DNA of 64,000 nucleotides from Elusimicrobia bacterium RIFCSPLOWO2_02_FULL_39_32 (GTDB lineage: Bacteria; Elusimicrobiota; Elusimicrobia; 2-02-FULL-39-32): positions 1 through 64,000 of the forward strand of contig MGUU01000013.1 of assembly GCA_001800135.1 (NCBI GenBank), read 5' to 3'. This document shows positions 30,568 to 39,915 of this stretch, in pieces. The notes beneath the pieces are model-generated. The model saw nothing but the letters and a program-made list of their open reading frames with translations. It was not told the origin of the DNA and did no database searches. The stretch's first letter is position 1. Each line of letters opens with the position of its first letter. Position numbers and translations under genes: made by a program.

Positions 30568-31143
30568 TTAGTTTTTTACTATGCCTGCTGACATGATTAA
30601 TTTTAAAGCCTTTTCCGGCGGCATGTCTAAAAATTCCACTTGAGTTTTAGGCACGATCAACATATTGCCAGAAATTTGAAAAGAATGGGGCAAATAAACC
30701 ACAATTTGTTCTTCCCCATTGTGCATAAATGAAGCTGTCTCCTGTGTAATAAAGCCAACTCTTTTAAAGCCCAGATTAGGAAAATTCACAAGAACTGCTC
30801 GAGAAAAAAATTTTTCTTTTCCAAAAAAAGAATTAAGTATCTCCCGAATGCTGCCATAAATACCTTTAATTAAAGGGCTGCGAAAAAACTGTTTTTCAAT
30901 CCAATGTAGAAAAGCAGCTCCAATCCAAACAGAAGAAAAATAACCTGCGCAAGTAATTAAAAAAATAGTTAAAAGAAAGCCAATGCCAGTCAACAAATTC
31001 CCCTGACCTATCCAAGGCTCTAAGATCTTATTTCCTAATTGATCTATTTTGGCAAAAACAGCGTAAAAAAGATAAAGGGTTAAAACTAAAGGCGTGAGAA
31101 AAAGAATGCCTCTAAAAAAATATTTTGTTAAAGATTTAATCAC
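30568..31143 (-). CDS. DUF502 family membrane protein
   Basis: 'FFRGILFLTPLVLTLYLFYAVFAKID', 'PLIKGIYGSIREILNSFFGKEKFFSRAVLVNFPNLGFKRVGFIT'. Confidence 0.92.
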   Translation of the reverse strand: MIKSLTKYFFRGILFLTPLVLTLYLFYAVFAKIDQLGNKILEPWIGQGNLLTGIGFLLTIFLITCAGYFSSVWIGAAFLHWIEKQFFRSPLIKGIYGSIREILNSFFGKEKFFSRAVLVNFPNLGFKRVGFITQETASFMHNGEEQIVVYLPHSFQISGNMLIVPKTQVEFLDMPPEKALKLIMSAGIVKN

Positions 31144-31149
31144 TTCTTT

Positions 31150-32550
31150 TTAAGGCAATCCTGGCTCTGTGAGAGCTCTTGGATCTAACACTTTTTTAAT
31201 TTCTTCTTCGCTCAATAGTTTTTCTTCTCTAACCACTTGAGGGATGGTCTTTTTTTCTTTTAAAGCTTTTTTAACCACTTCTGCGGCGCTCGCGTATCCT
31301 ATATAAGAATTAAGCGCGGTTGCCAAAGAAGGACTAATTTCCGCATAATGCTGACAAGTTCCTTGATTTGCAACAATTCCCTTTACGCAGCGATTCGTAA
31401 ACTCTCGAACGCTATTCTTTAAAATTTCTATGGAAAAATTAATATTAAAAGTCATAACAGGCATCATCACATTTAGTTCCAGCTGGCCTGCTTGCGCTGC
31501 CATGGAAACAGTTAATTCATTGCCAATAACTTGAAAACAAACCATGTTCAACATTTCTGCCATGGAAGGATTCACTTTCCCAGGCATAATGCTTGAACCG
31601 GGCTGGACAGCAGGCAGCACAATCTCTGCAAAACCTGTCAAGGGACCAGAACAAAGCAAACGAAAATCATTGGCAATCCGGCTAAGCTCTACTGCAACTA
31701 GTTTAAGAACAGCCGCTACAGTAGCCACTGGAAAATTCGACTGCATCGCTTCCCTAAGATCCTCTGCGCAATGGAAATTAATCTTTGTCCAATCTTTTAA
31801 ATAACCTGCCACCTTAAGACGATAATCTGGATGGGTATTAAGCCCAGTGCCCACAGCGCTGCCGCCAATGCCTAACTCTTCTACTAAAGCTGCCACTGCC
31901 TGAACTCTTTCTCTGCATTTTTTAATAGTTAGAGAATAAGCTGTAAACTCCTGGCCAAGACGTATAGGAACAGCATCCTGCAAATGGGTGCGGCCAGATT
32001 TTAAAATTTTGTCAAACTCTTTTCCTTTATCTCCTAAAGAAATTTCCAAATCTTTTAAAACAGGAATTAATTCTTCTAAAAGCAAGCGAGCGCAAACCCG
32101 CATGGAAGTAGGAAAAACATCGTTTGTGGATTGAGCCATATTCACATGATCATTAGGATTGCAGAGTTTATAGTCCCCGCGTTGACCTCCTAAAATTTCT
32201 ATGGCGCGGTTAGCTAGAACCTCATTCACATTCATATTGAAAGAGGTGCCAGCTCCCATTTGAAAAACATCCACTACAAACTGATCCCGCCAAAGACCTT
32301 TAAGAACTTCATCCGCGGCTTGCACTAAAGCCTCTGCAATTTCTTTTTTAAGCAGCCCCAGCTCTTTATTAGCAAGAGCGCAGGCTTTTTTCACCATTAC
32401 AAAAGAATCAATAAATTTTGGATGAGCTCTTAATCCTGAAATAGGAAAATTTTCAATAGCTCTTTGAGTTTGAATGCCCCAAAAAGCTTCTTGCGGAACA
32501 TCTTTTTCGCCTAAAGAATCTTTTTCAGTTCTAACCATGACCTTTTTCAT
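31150..32550 (-). CDS. Aspartate ammonia-lyase / class II fumarase family
   Basis: 'MGAGTSFNMNVNEVLANRA', 'NDHVNMAQSTNDVFPTSMRV', 'GSSIMPGKVNPSMAEMLNMVCFQVIGNE'. Aspartase versus fumarase not decided by eye. Confidence 0.93.
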   Translation of the reverse strand: MKKVMVRTEKDSLGEKDVPQEAFWGIQTQRAIENFPISGLRAHPKFIDSFVMVKKACALANKELGLLKKEIAEALVQAADEVLKGLWRDQFVVDVFQMGAGTSFNMNVNEVLANRAIEILGGQRGDYKLCNPNDHVNMAQSTNDVFPTSMRVCARLLLEELIPVLKDLEISLGDKGKEFDKILKSGRTHLQDAVPIRLGQEFTAYSLTIKKCRERVQAVAALVEELGIGGSAVGTGLNTHPDYRLKVAGYLKDWTKINFHCAEDLREAMQSNFPVATVAAVLKLVAVELSRIANDFRLLCSGPLTGFAEIVLPAVQPGSSIMPGKVNPSMAEMLNMVCFQVIGNELTVSMAAQAGQLELNVMMPVMTFNINFSIEILKNSVREFTNRCVKGIVANQGTCQHYAEISPSLATALNSYIGYASAAEVVKKALKEKKTIPQVVREEKLLSEEEIKKVLDPRALTEPGLP

Positions 32551-32627
32551 TTTTCTATAAACTCCCTAACCAATTTCACAAGGATATTTTTTAGTTTCCA
32601 AACTGATAAGTAAACAAACTATTTAGA

Positions 32628-33578
32628 TTAAGAAACCACCTGTTGCCGACGTAGGATTTCTGTAAGTTCTTTTACGGAATCAGCTGATTTTTGCAGAGCA
32701 ATCCGCTCTTCAACAGTAAGGTTAAGCTGTATGATCTGTTCTATTCCACGTTCTCCCAACTTGACTGGAACTCCAACAAAGAGATCTTTAATACCATATT
32801 CTCCTTGCAGGAAAACTGCGCAAGGAAGAATTCTTTTTTTATCTTTTAAGATCGCTTCAACCATGGCGCCAACCGAAGCGGAAGGAGCATAAAATGCGGA
32901 GCCTGTTTTTAAAAGTTTAACTATCTCAGCGCCGCCCTCCGCTGTTCTTTTGACAATAGCATCCATCTGTTCTTTTTTCAATATCTCAGCTATTGGAACT
33001 CCGGCAATGGTGCAATAGCGTATGATAGGGACCATCGTATCTCCATGCCCGCCTAAAACCATGGTTTGCACATCTTCTACAGAAACTTGAGCAGCTTCTG
33101 CAATAAAAGTAGCCATGCGCGCGGAATCTAAAACCCCAGCCATGCCAATCACCCGATGTTTTGGAAATCCAGAAACTTTTAAAGCTACATAACACATGGC
33201 ATCTAAAGGGTTAGATACTACAATTAAAATCGCATTGGGTGAAGTGCGCGCTACCTGTTCTGTAACCGCTTTAACAATGGCTGCATTGGTATTTAAAAGA
33301 TCGTCACGGCTCATGCCTGGTTTTCTTGGAATGCCAGCAGTAATTACTACTACGTCAGAATTAGCAGTATCACTATAATCAATAGTCCCCTTTACCTGAC
33401 TATCATATCCATAAATAGGGCCAGATTGTAAAATATCTAATCCTTTTCCAGCCGGCATGCCTTCTGTAATAGGAATATCCAGCACAACCACATTGCCCAG
33501 CTCTTTTTCCGCTAACCTTTGCGCCAAGGTTGCTCCCACATTCCCAGCGCCAATCACACTAATTTTTTTCCTTGCCAT
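32628..33578 (-). CDS. mdh: Malate dehydrogenase (LDH-like)
   Basis: '[31 protein letters not shown]', '[25 protein letters not shown]', '[15 protein letters not shown]'. Confidence 0.95.
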   Translation of the reverse strand: MARKKISVIGAGNVGATLAQRLAEKELGNVVVLDIPITEGMPAGKGLDILQSGPIYGYDSQVKGTIDYSDTANSDVVVITAGIPRKPGMSRDDLLNTNAAIVKAVTEQVARTSPNAILIVVSNPLDAMCYVALKVSGFPKHRVIGMAGVLDSARMATFIAEAAQVSVEDVQTMVLGGHGDTMVPIIRYCTIAGVPIAEILKKEQMDAIVKRTAEGGAEIVKLLKTGSAFYAPSASVGAMVEAILKDKKRILPCAVFLQGEYGIKDLFVGVPVKLGERGIEQIIQLNLTVEERIALQKSADSVKELTEILRRQQVVS

Positions 33579-33685
33579 TGCCTTCGCTCCTTTTTCTTTC
33601 TCTCTTTCTCATTTATAAAATCTATATGCTTTTTGAAAAAGTAACCAGTTCTTTCTAAAGCTATTCTAATAAATAATTAGAATCT

Positions 33686-33775
33686 TGGCGGAGGCGGAAG
33701 GATTCGAACCTTCGAGTAGCTTGCACCACTACTGGTTTTCAAGACCAGCGCCATCGTCCGCTCGGCCACGCCTCC
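33686..33775 (-). tRNA. tRNA-Ser (anticodon TGA)
   Basis: Reverse complement GGAGGCG...CGCCTCC-G-CCA; anticodon arm CTGGT-CTTGAAA-ACCAG; long variable arm. Confidence 0.95.
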
Positions 33776-34094
33776 ATTAAAAAATCTCTTAAGATTAAGT
33801 GGTCTGCGCTTTTTCCTTACTTTAAAGGAATAAGAAAAAAGTGCAGCCACGGCTCCTAAAACTTAAACTAAAAGCTATTTTAGCAAAGTTTTTTGTCAAT
33901 GTCCTTTTTTTGAATGTCTTTAATGACTTTAACTAAAATAATTAGAAAATGGAATTCCACTTCTAAAATGCGATATTCAGGTTAAACTAGCTTTAATGAC
34001 AAAGTATATTATAAAATCGTAAAATATTAGTTTTAAATATCATCTGAATTATGAAACTTTACAGCCTGACTGATATTTAAACTAAAAAAATAAG

Positions 34095-36839
34095 ATGATT
34101 TTAGAACGGAAAATATTAGGTCTTTCCAAATATGAATGGCAGCGTTCAGCCCCGCTCATTCTTTATTTTTTCTTTACCACAGTAGGGTTTACGTTAGGAA
34201 AATCCGTAAGAGACTCTCTATTTTTACTCCATCCTGCCCTAGGCCCTAAACTTCTCCCTTACACCTACCTTTGGAATTCTCTTTTTGGACTAGTTCCCGC
34301 GGTTTTATTAAGTTACTTAAGTTCCCGTTTAAGTTTAAGACTTATAACAAAAGTTTCCTATTTAGGATTTCTCTTGGTTGCGCTCCTCTGCAGGTTTCTG
34401 GCCATTGGTGGAAAAGCATGGGAGATTATCACTCTTTATCTTTTGCTGCAGGCTTTATTAAACATTACTCTTGTCCAATCCTGGACCCTTGCTTCAGAAC
34501 TCTTTGATACCCGTGAATCTAAACGAGTTTTTCCCCTGCTTTCTGCCGGCGCCACATTGGGTTCTATTGCCGGAGGCTTTAGCTGCAAAGGATTTATTCA
34601 TCTTTTTAATAACATAGAAATTTTTTCCGTTTGGATTTTCTTTTCCATCATTGCCGGACTTCTTCTTTATCAAAAGATTATCCCGTCTCTGCCAGTGATG
34701 AGCTCAAAAAAAATTAGAGGATCCTCTAAAAAATTTCAATTAAAAGAAGATCTTAAGGAAACCATTAAAAGACCTCTGCCAAAAACTCTATTAATTTATC
34801 TTTTGTTCTTAGGACCCGTATTTAGTGTGATCAATTACCAATTTAGCGTGGCATCCACACTGCGCTATAGTGAAGGCGGTCAACTAACTTCCTTTTTTGG
34901 CTTTTTTAATGGCATGATTGGCCTGATCTCCATTATTTTTCAATTTTTACTTACCCCTGTTCTCTTGCGTCATTTTGGAGTCAGTAGAACCATTATTATT
35001 CATCCTGCATTCTTAATTTTTTCCACCTTTGTCATGACAATCTCTTTTGGTTTTTATCCTTCCTGCCTTGCCAATGGAGGAAACCTGGTGCTTTTAAACG
35101 CCATTCACGATTCTACCTTTGGATTACTTCTAAATGCCCTACCTCCTTTAACTCGCTCTAAGGCGCGCAATTGGGCTGTGAACATGATTCGTCCCATAAC
35201 TAGCGGATTAGCTTTCCTTATTCTTACCATCTTTATTCCCCTGCTAAATAACCAAGCATTAGCAGGCATATTAATCATACCTTCTTTTATCGGTTTAGTT
35301 ATTGCCCTAAAAATTAAAAATCTATATGTAACGACTCTGTTGGATACCTTAATGGAAGGCTCTAGAGACGATTTAGAAACTCTGGATGCTTTAAAAACCA
35401 AAGAAAGTTTAGAAGCGATGCGCATTGCGATTAATAGCGAGGACAAAGCCAGAGCCTCTAGCGCTATCATGATTGCCGCGGAATTAAAGTTAATCTCTCT
35501 TTTACCTGAAATCCGCAAATCTCTCAGTTCTAACTCTGCTTTAGTGCTGGCAAGTTCTCTGGAAGCTCTTGGGCTTTTAGGAAACAAAACAGATATTCCT
35601 TCCATATTAATTCTAGCAAAAGATCCAGACCCATCTGTTAGAAAAGCAGCTATTGAAAGCGCTGGCCTCTTAAAATCAGAATTCCAAAATTTCTTACCCT
35701 TCTTGAATGACCCAGATCAGGAGGTAAAAAAAGCAACTATCATATCTCTCCTTAAGACTAGCGATAAAGATGGGATACAAATTGCATATAAGACTCTGGA
35801 TAAGATGATCTTATCAGAAGAACCAAAAGTGCGAGCCATGGCTGCAAAAATTTTAGGAGAAACTCGTTTAGCGGATTTTACGCCATCGCTCCTCTGGCTG
35901 CTCAATGATTCAGATTTAATTGTAAAACGCAGAGCATGCAGGGCTCTGGGAAAAATTGGCAAACCTGTAGGTTCCGGAAAATTAGTGCAGCTCTTAGCGG
36001 ATCCTTATTTAGAGCAAAACGCTCGCTATAATTTAGTATATGGAATAGGAGAAAAAGCCATTCCAGCTTTAACAGACGGTTTAGAAAGCAGCACAAAGGA
36101 GATTCGAAGAGGTTCTGCAAAAACTTTAGCTAAAATCGCCAATAAAGAATGTGAACAAATTTTTATACGTTTGCTGGATGACGATGATCCTCATATTTTA
36201 GATGCTTGTTTAGAAGGACTGGCTGCTTATCGCTCTAAAATTGCAAACAAAGAAAACAATGATAAGAAAGAAGAATGGTCCCCATTTAGTGAAGATGTTA
36301 AAAAACAACTTGAGAAAATTGCGATTCTCCAAACAAAAAATTCATATCGCAGCCATAAAGGCGCTGCGCTGCTCCAAAACCGTTTTCATGGGATCGTTGG
36401 AAAATTTTTAGTAGAAATAGTTAAAGAAGATGGGTTTTCCTCCTTAAAAAGAGCTGTCTTATCCTTAAGCCTTTTAACCCGTCCAGAAACTGCTTTAGAA
36501 ATTTGGAACCATTTAGAAAAAGCAAAAAATAAAGAGTTATCTCTTGCCTTAGAAGCCTTTGAAAATTTAGGAGCGCATGAGCTGATTCAGCCTCTTCTTC
36601 CCTTTTTTGATCCACAAGAAAAAGATCAATTTGAAAAATGGGCACTAGAAATCCTTAAAAAAGAACGGATTGACATCCATTATTTTCTGGAATACCTATC
36701 CACTCACCCCTCTGGCGTTGTCCGGGCAGCATGCGCCTTTGCTCTACTAAAGGATGCTCCTGAGGAAAGTTCCTTATTAAAATCATTCAAAAAGGACAAA
36801 AATCCAATGGTACTTGAAGTTCTCGCAACAGCTCAATAA
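34095..36839 (+). CDS. NTT/AAA-type ATP:ADP antiporter-like transporter with C-terminal HEAT repeats
   Basis: N-terminal ~400 aa multi-TM domain 'GFTLGKSVRDSLFLLHPALGPKLLPYTYLWNSLFGLVP', 'DTRESKRVFPLLSAGATLGSIAGG'; C-terminal ~480 aa of HEAT/armadillo-like repeats ('DPDPSVRKAAIESAG', 'DSDLIVKRRACRALGKIG'). Confidence 0.85.
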   Translation: MILERKILGLSKYEWQRSAPLILYFFFTTVGFTLGKSVRDSLFLLHPALGPKLLPYTYLWNSLFGLVPAVLLSYLSSRLSLRLITKVSYLGFLLVALLCRFLAIGGKAWEIITLYLLLQALLNITLVQSWTLASELFDTRESKRVFPLLSAGATLGSIAGGFSCKGFIHLFNNIEIFSVWIFFSIIAGLLLYQKIIPSLPVMSSKKIRGSSKKFQLKEDLKETIKRPLPKTLLIYLLFLGPVFSVINYQFSVASTLRYSEGGQLTSFFGFFNGMIGLISIIFQFLLTPVLLRHFGVSRTIIIHPAFLIFSTFVMTISFGFYPSCLANGGNLVLLNAIHDSTFGLLLNALPPLTRSKARNWAVNMIRPITSGLAFLILTIFIPLLNNQALAGILIIPSFIGLVIALKIKNLYVTTLLDTLMEGSRDDLETLDALKTKESLEAMRIAINSEDKARASSAIMIAAELKLISLLPEIRKSLSSNSALVLASSLEALGLLGNKTDIPSILILAKDPDPSVRKAAIESAGLLKSEFQNFLPFLNDPDQEVKKATIISLLKTSDKDGIQIAYKTLDKMILSEEPKVRAMAAKILGETRLADFTPSLLWLLNDSDLIVKRRACRALGKIGKPVGSGKLVQLLADPYLEQNARYNLVYGIGEKAIPALTDGLESSTKEIRRGSAKTLAKIANKECEQIFIRLLDDDDPHILDACLEGLAAYRSKIANKENNDKKEEWSPFSEDVKKQLEKIAILQTKNSYRSHKGAALLQNRFHGIVGKFLVEIVKEDGFSSLKRAVLSLSLLTRPETALEIWNHLEKAKNKELSLALEAFENLGAHELIQPLLPFFDPQEKDQFEKWALEILKKERIDIHYFLEYLSTHPSGVVRAACAFALLKDAPEESSLLKSFKKDKNPMVLEVLATAQ

Positions 36840-36958
36840 TAAATCAGAATTTTAACTAAGCTTAAATAATCCCAAGAGAGGTTATCTCAAAAGTGAGAGA
36901 ATTAGAAATATTGAAGCGCAATTGAACTGCCAAAAGCAGAGTGTTATAATGAAATTTA

Positions 36959-37417
36959 ATGATCACATCCATTGAAAAAATTATTTTTTTAAGACAAGTG
37001 CAATTCTTCCAACATATTCTTAGAGATGAATTAAGTCACATTGCTTCGATCAGTGAAGAAATCCAAATTCAACAAGGCACAACCATTTTTAAGGCAGGGG
37101 ATGAGGGAGATGCTCTTTACCTAATTATGCAAGGAGAGGTTAGGGTGGTGGCGCCGGATGGCCGAACCATTGCAGTGCTTATAGCCCCAGAATGTTTTGG
37201 AGAAATGGCTATTTTAGATGAAGATAAACGTTCTGCCACAATCATTGCAGAGACAAATTGCGCTTTTCTTAAAATTACCAGAGATGATTTTAGAGAATTA
37301 ATCCTAGAACAGCCTGCGATTGCCTTTGAACTATTTCAAGTGCTTACCACAAGGCTGCGTCAGGCAATTGGCCAACCTGTTGTCCCTACCTTAACAGAAT
37401 CCCATGAGCCACGGTAA
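36959..37417 (+). CDS. Cyclic nucleotide-binding domain protein without an obvious HTH
   Basis: 'GTTIFKAGDEGDALYLIMQGEVRVVAPDGRTIAVLIAPECFGEMAILDEDKRSATIIAETNCAFLKI' cNMP-binding cassette. Confidence 0.93.
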   Translation: MITSIEKIIFLRQVQFFQHILRDELSHIASISEEIQIQQGTTIFKAGDEGDALYLIMQGEVRVVAPDGRTIAVLIAPECFGEMAILDEDKRSATIIAETNCAFLKITRDDFRELILEQPAIAFELFQVLTTRLRQAIGQPVVPTLTESHEPR

Positions 37418-37455
37418 GTTTGACAGAATAAAACAAATTTTAGTATATTTATTAG

Positions 37456-37914
37456 ATGGTTTTACAAACAGTTACAAGTTCAAAAAGCACTTTCTGCAAA
37501 ACAAATCCCCATGCTCGAAGCTGGTATGTAGTGGATGGCAAGGATCAGGTATTGGGCAGACTATCCACATCTATTGCCATGCTGCTCATGGGTAAAAATA
37601 AACCAACCTATACCTCTTCTCAGGATCTGGGAAATTTTGTAATAGTGGTCAATGTGGATAAACTTCGCCTAACAGGGAACAAAGTAGGACAAAAACATTT
37701 TTTTCATCACACACAATATCCTGGCGGAGCGCGGTTAACATCCTATCAAGAATTAATAAAAGAAAAACCAGAGAGAATGCTCTATTTATCAGTAAAAAGA
37801 ATGCTCCCTAAAAACAAAATGTCTTCCAGACAAATATTAAGATTAAAAATGTACAAAGGCTCTACGCATCCTCACGCAGTGCAAAATCCGGTTAAATTGG
37901 AAGTAATCTCATAA
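37456..37914 (+). CDS. rplM: 50S ribosomal protein L13
   Basis: 'RSWYVVDGKDQVLGRLSTSIAMLLMGKNKPTYTSSQDLGNFVIVVN', 'AVKRMLPKN'-like 'SVKRMLPKNKMSSRQILRLKMYKGSTHPHAVQNP'. Confidence 0.96.
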   Translation: MVLQTVTSSKSTFCKTNPHARSWYVVDGKDQVLGRLSTSIAMLLMGKNKPTYTSSQDLGNFVIVVNVDKLRLTGNKVGQKHFFHHTQYPGGARLTSYQELIKEKPERMLYLSVKRMLPKNKMSSRQILRLKMYKGSTHPHAVQNPVKLEVIS

Positions 37915-38369
37915 TGGAACCTGAAACAAACATAGAACAACCTAAAGCCGTTATAAAAGGATCGTCATCCAATAAAAAGATGATTTGGGCAACTGGCAGA
38001 AGAAAATCTGCCATAGCTCAAATACAAATGGTTCCTAGCAATAATGGTGGAAAAATAAAAATTAATGGTCAGTCTGTAGAGGGATATTTTAAAGGCAATC
38101 AAAAACAGGCTTTAGTCGCCACCCAATCTTACCAACTGGTTAAAAATGCATCTAATTTTGATTTTAACGTAAAAGTAACTGGCGGAGGCATTACTGGCCA
38201 GTCAGAAGCTATCCGCTACGGCATTGCCCGAGCCTTAGTTCAATTTGACCCAAAAATTAAAATAATTTTAAGAAAAGAAGGTTATCTTACCCGGGATCCA
38301 CGCGCAGTGGAAAGAAAGAAATCTGGTCAGCCAAAAGCAAGAAAAAGATTCCAATACTCCAAACGATAA
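37914..38369 (+). CDS. rpsI: 30S ribosomal protein S9
   Basis: 'WATGRRKSAIAQIQM', 'VTGGGITGQSEAIRYGIARALVQF', 'LTRDPRAVERKKSGQPKARKRFQYSKR'. Confidence 0.97.
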   Translation: MEPETNIEQPKAVIKGSSSNKKMIWATGRRKSAIAQIQMVPSNNGGKIKINGQSVEGYFKGNQKQALVATQSYQLVKNASNFDFNVKVTGGGITGQSEAIRYGIARALVQFDPKIKIILRKEGYLTRDPRAVERKKSGQPKARKRFQYSKR

Positions 38370-38389
38370 TCAGCAACTACTTGCTGATT
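38368..38389 (+). terminator. Stem-loop after rpsI (possible terminator/attenuator)
   Basis: AATCAGCAA-CTAC-TTGCTGATT, 9-bp perfect stem overlapping the rpsI stop, followed only by CACTTTTA, so the T-tract is weak. Confidence 0.5.
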
Positions 38390-38396
38390 CACTTTT

Positions 38397-38681
38397 ATGC
38401 CTAGTGCTACAGCAATTAAAAAATCCAGCCAACCCATAGATACAACCCACAAAGGATTTCTCTCTAAAACTATTCTTTTTAACTGCAATTGCCATTCCTT
38501 TGATGAAGTAGAAAGGCAACTGCTAAAAGCAATCCATTGCTCGCTTGCCCATGCAAGAGAATTCTCTTGGACAGTTCACACTAAAGGAAGCGCTGTAGTT
38601 TATACTGGACCAAGGGAACGCTGCGAAGCTGTTGCTGGCGTTTTAGAAGATATAGGATTAATCGTAAAGGTAAGCGAATAG
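38397..38681 (+). CDS. ClpS-like adaptor protein
   Basis: 'ILFNCNCHSFDEVERQLLKAIHCSLAHAREFSWTVHTKGSAVVYTGPRERCEAVAGVLEDIGLIVKV' matches ClpS core organisation. Confidence 0.72.
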   Translation: MPSATAIKKSSQPIDTTHKGFLSKTILFNCNCHSFDEVERQLLKAIHCSLAHAREFSWTVHTKGSAVVYTGPRERCEAVAGVLEDIGLIVKVSE

Positions 38682-38696
38682 ACTTTTAAAAGGCTC

Positions 38697-39086
38697 TTAA
38701 AGTAAAGAACAATAGATATTCCCTTTTTCTATCTTTAAAGATAACCGTTCCAAGGAGTCTCCAGCGCAAGGTCCTGCCACACAAGTCCCAGTCTTAGGGT
38801 CGTAAAGGGCTCCATGATTTTTACAAAGCAAAAATTTTTTATCCTCACTAAAAAAATCATTGTCCCCCCAATCTAGGGCTAAAGAGATATGAGAACAGCG
38901 ATTTACATATCCAAAAAATTTACCTTTAACATTTATAATAAACCCTTCCAGATTAACTGCGCCTTTTTTAAGAACAATTTTTTTAGACTGAAAAGGTAAA
39001 ATCTCATCTTCTCTGCCAACAAAAATAGGTTTCATCATAATTTTAAAGCGATTATTAAGTGACACTAATGGAATTCCCCTAATCAT
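38697..39086 (-). CDS. Rieske-type [2Fe-2S] protein (true start probably ~39041, MMKPIFVG)
   Basis: 'CSHISLALDWGDNDFFSEDKKFLLCKNHGALYDPKTGTCVAGPC': CxH...CxxH. Confidence 0.88.
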   Translation of the reverse strand: MIRGIPLVSLNNRFKIMMKPIFVGREDEILPFQSKKIVLKKGAVNLEGFIINVKGKFFGYVNRCSHISLALDWGDNDFFSEDKKFLLCKNHGALYDPKTGTCVAGPCAGDSLERLSLKIEKGNIYCSLL

Positions 39087-39125
39087 TTATGAAAATGCAA
39101 CTTTTCATAAATGATTAGGGGAATT
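39072..39125. repeat. 24-bp perfect inverted repeat with 6-nt loop
   Basis: AATTCCCCTAATCATTTATGAAAA-TGCAAC-TTTTCATAAATGATTAGGGGAATT. Confidence 0.95.
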
Positions 39126-39164
39126 TATAAACTGCTAGTCAACTAAAAACTTCAAGTATTGGCT

Positions 39165-39863
39165 TTAATACCACCGAATTAAAGGTAAGTGGGTTGAACC
39201 AGCCATAAAAAATAACATGGGGATTGAAAGCCAAGTATTCGCTCTAGAAGCAAGAAATGCTCTTCTGGCTAATTTTGTCTTATCCACTCCTTCTTGAACC
39301 TGCACCAAACCTAATAATCTTTTCTGCGCAGGCCAAATAATGCCCCAAACATTTAAAAGCATAATAACCCCGAGTCCGCCCCCAATCCCAATCGCATAAG
39401 CAGGATTAGTTATTACGCCTTGACGGCGATAAAGAAAAAATAATACAACTGCCATTACAATAACGATAACTGAAATAATTGCAGCTAAAATCCTTCCATT
39501 ATTTAATATCCCTTCAGGCCGTATTAGATTGTAAATAATTGCGTAAGTAACCCCTATGACAAGAATCCATGTCATTAAAGGAGTCCATGCTCCGGAGTCT
39601 GGCTCACCATGCAAGATACTAACATAATAAAGAAAACCAGAAACCACTGTTACCACCGCTCCCCATCGAAAGAACCAAAGAGTAGGAAGAATAAGTTTTG
39701 GATTTACTTTAGGTTTTACATCCGCTTCTAAAGTTTTTTGAAAATTCACATTGACCAGATTAAACCAATACAAAAACCCAATCCAGGTAATGCCGGCTAA
39801 AAAATGTGTAACGCGCAGAACAAACTCAAACACTACTTTTGGCGTTAAAATTGAAAAATCCAT
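39165..39863 (-). CDS. PuuD-like (urate hydroxylase N-terminal type) multi-TM protein
   Basis: 'FEFVLRVTHFLAGITWIGFLYWFNLVNVNFQKTLEADVKPKVNPKLILPTLWFFRWGAVVTVVSGFLYY' is typical; no cytochrome c CxxCH. Confidence 0.8.
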   Translation of the reverse strand: MDFSILTPKVVFEFVLRVTHFLAGITWIGFLYWFNLVNVNFQKTLEADVKPKVNPKLILPTLWFFRWGAVVTVVSGFLYYVSILHGEPDSGAWTPLMTWILVIGVTYAIIYNLIRPEGILNNGRILAAIISVIVIVMAVVLFFLYRRQGVITNPAYAIGIGGGLGVIMLLNVWGIIWPAQKRLLGLVQVQEGVDKTKLARRAFLASRANTWLSIPMLFFMAGSTHLPLIRWY

Positions 39864-39915
39864 AAACCCTCCTTAAAATCTAAAATTAAAACTATTTAAG
39901 AATATTATAAATATC

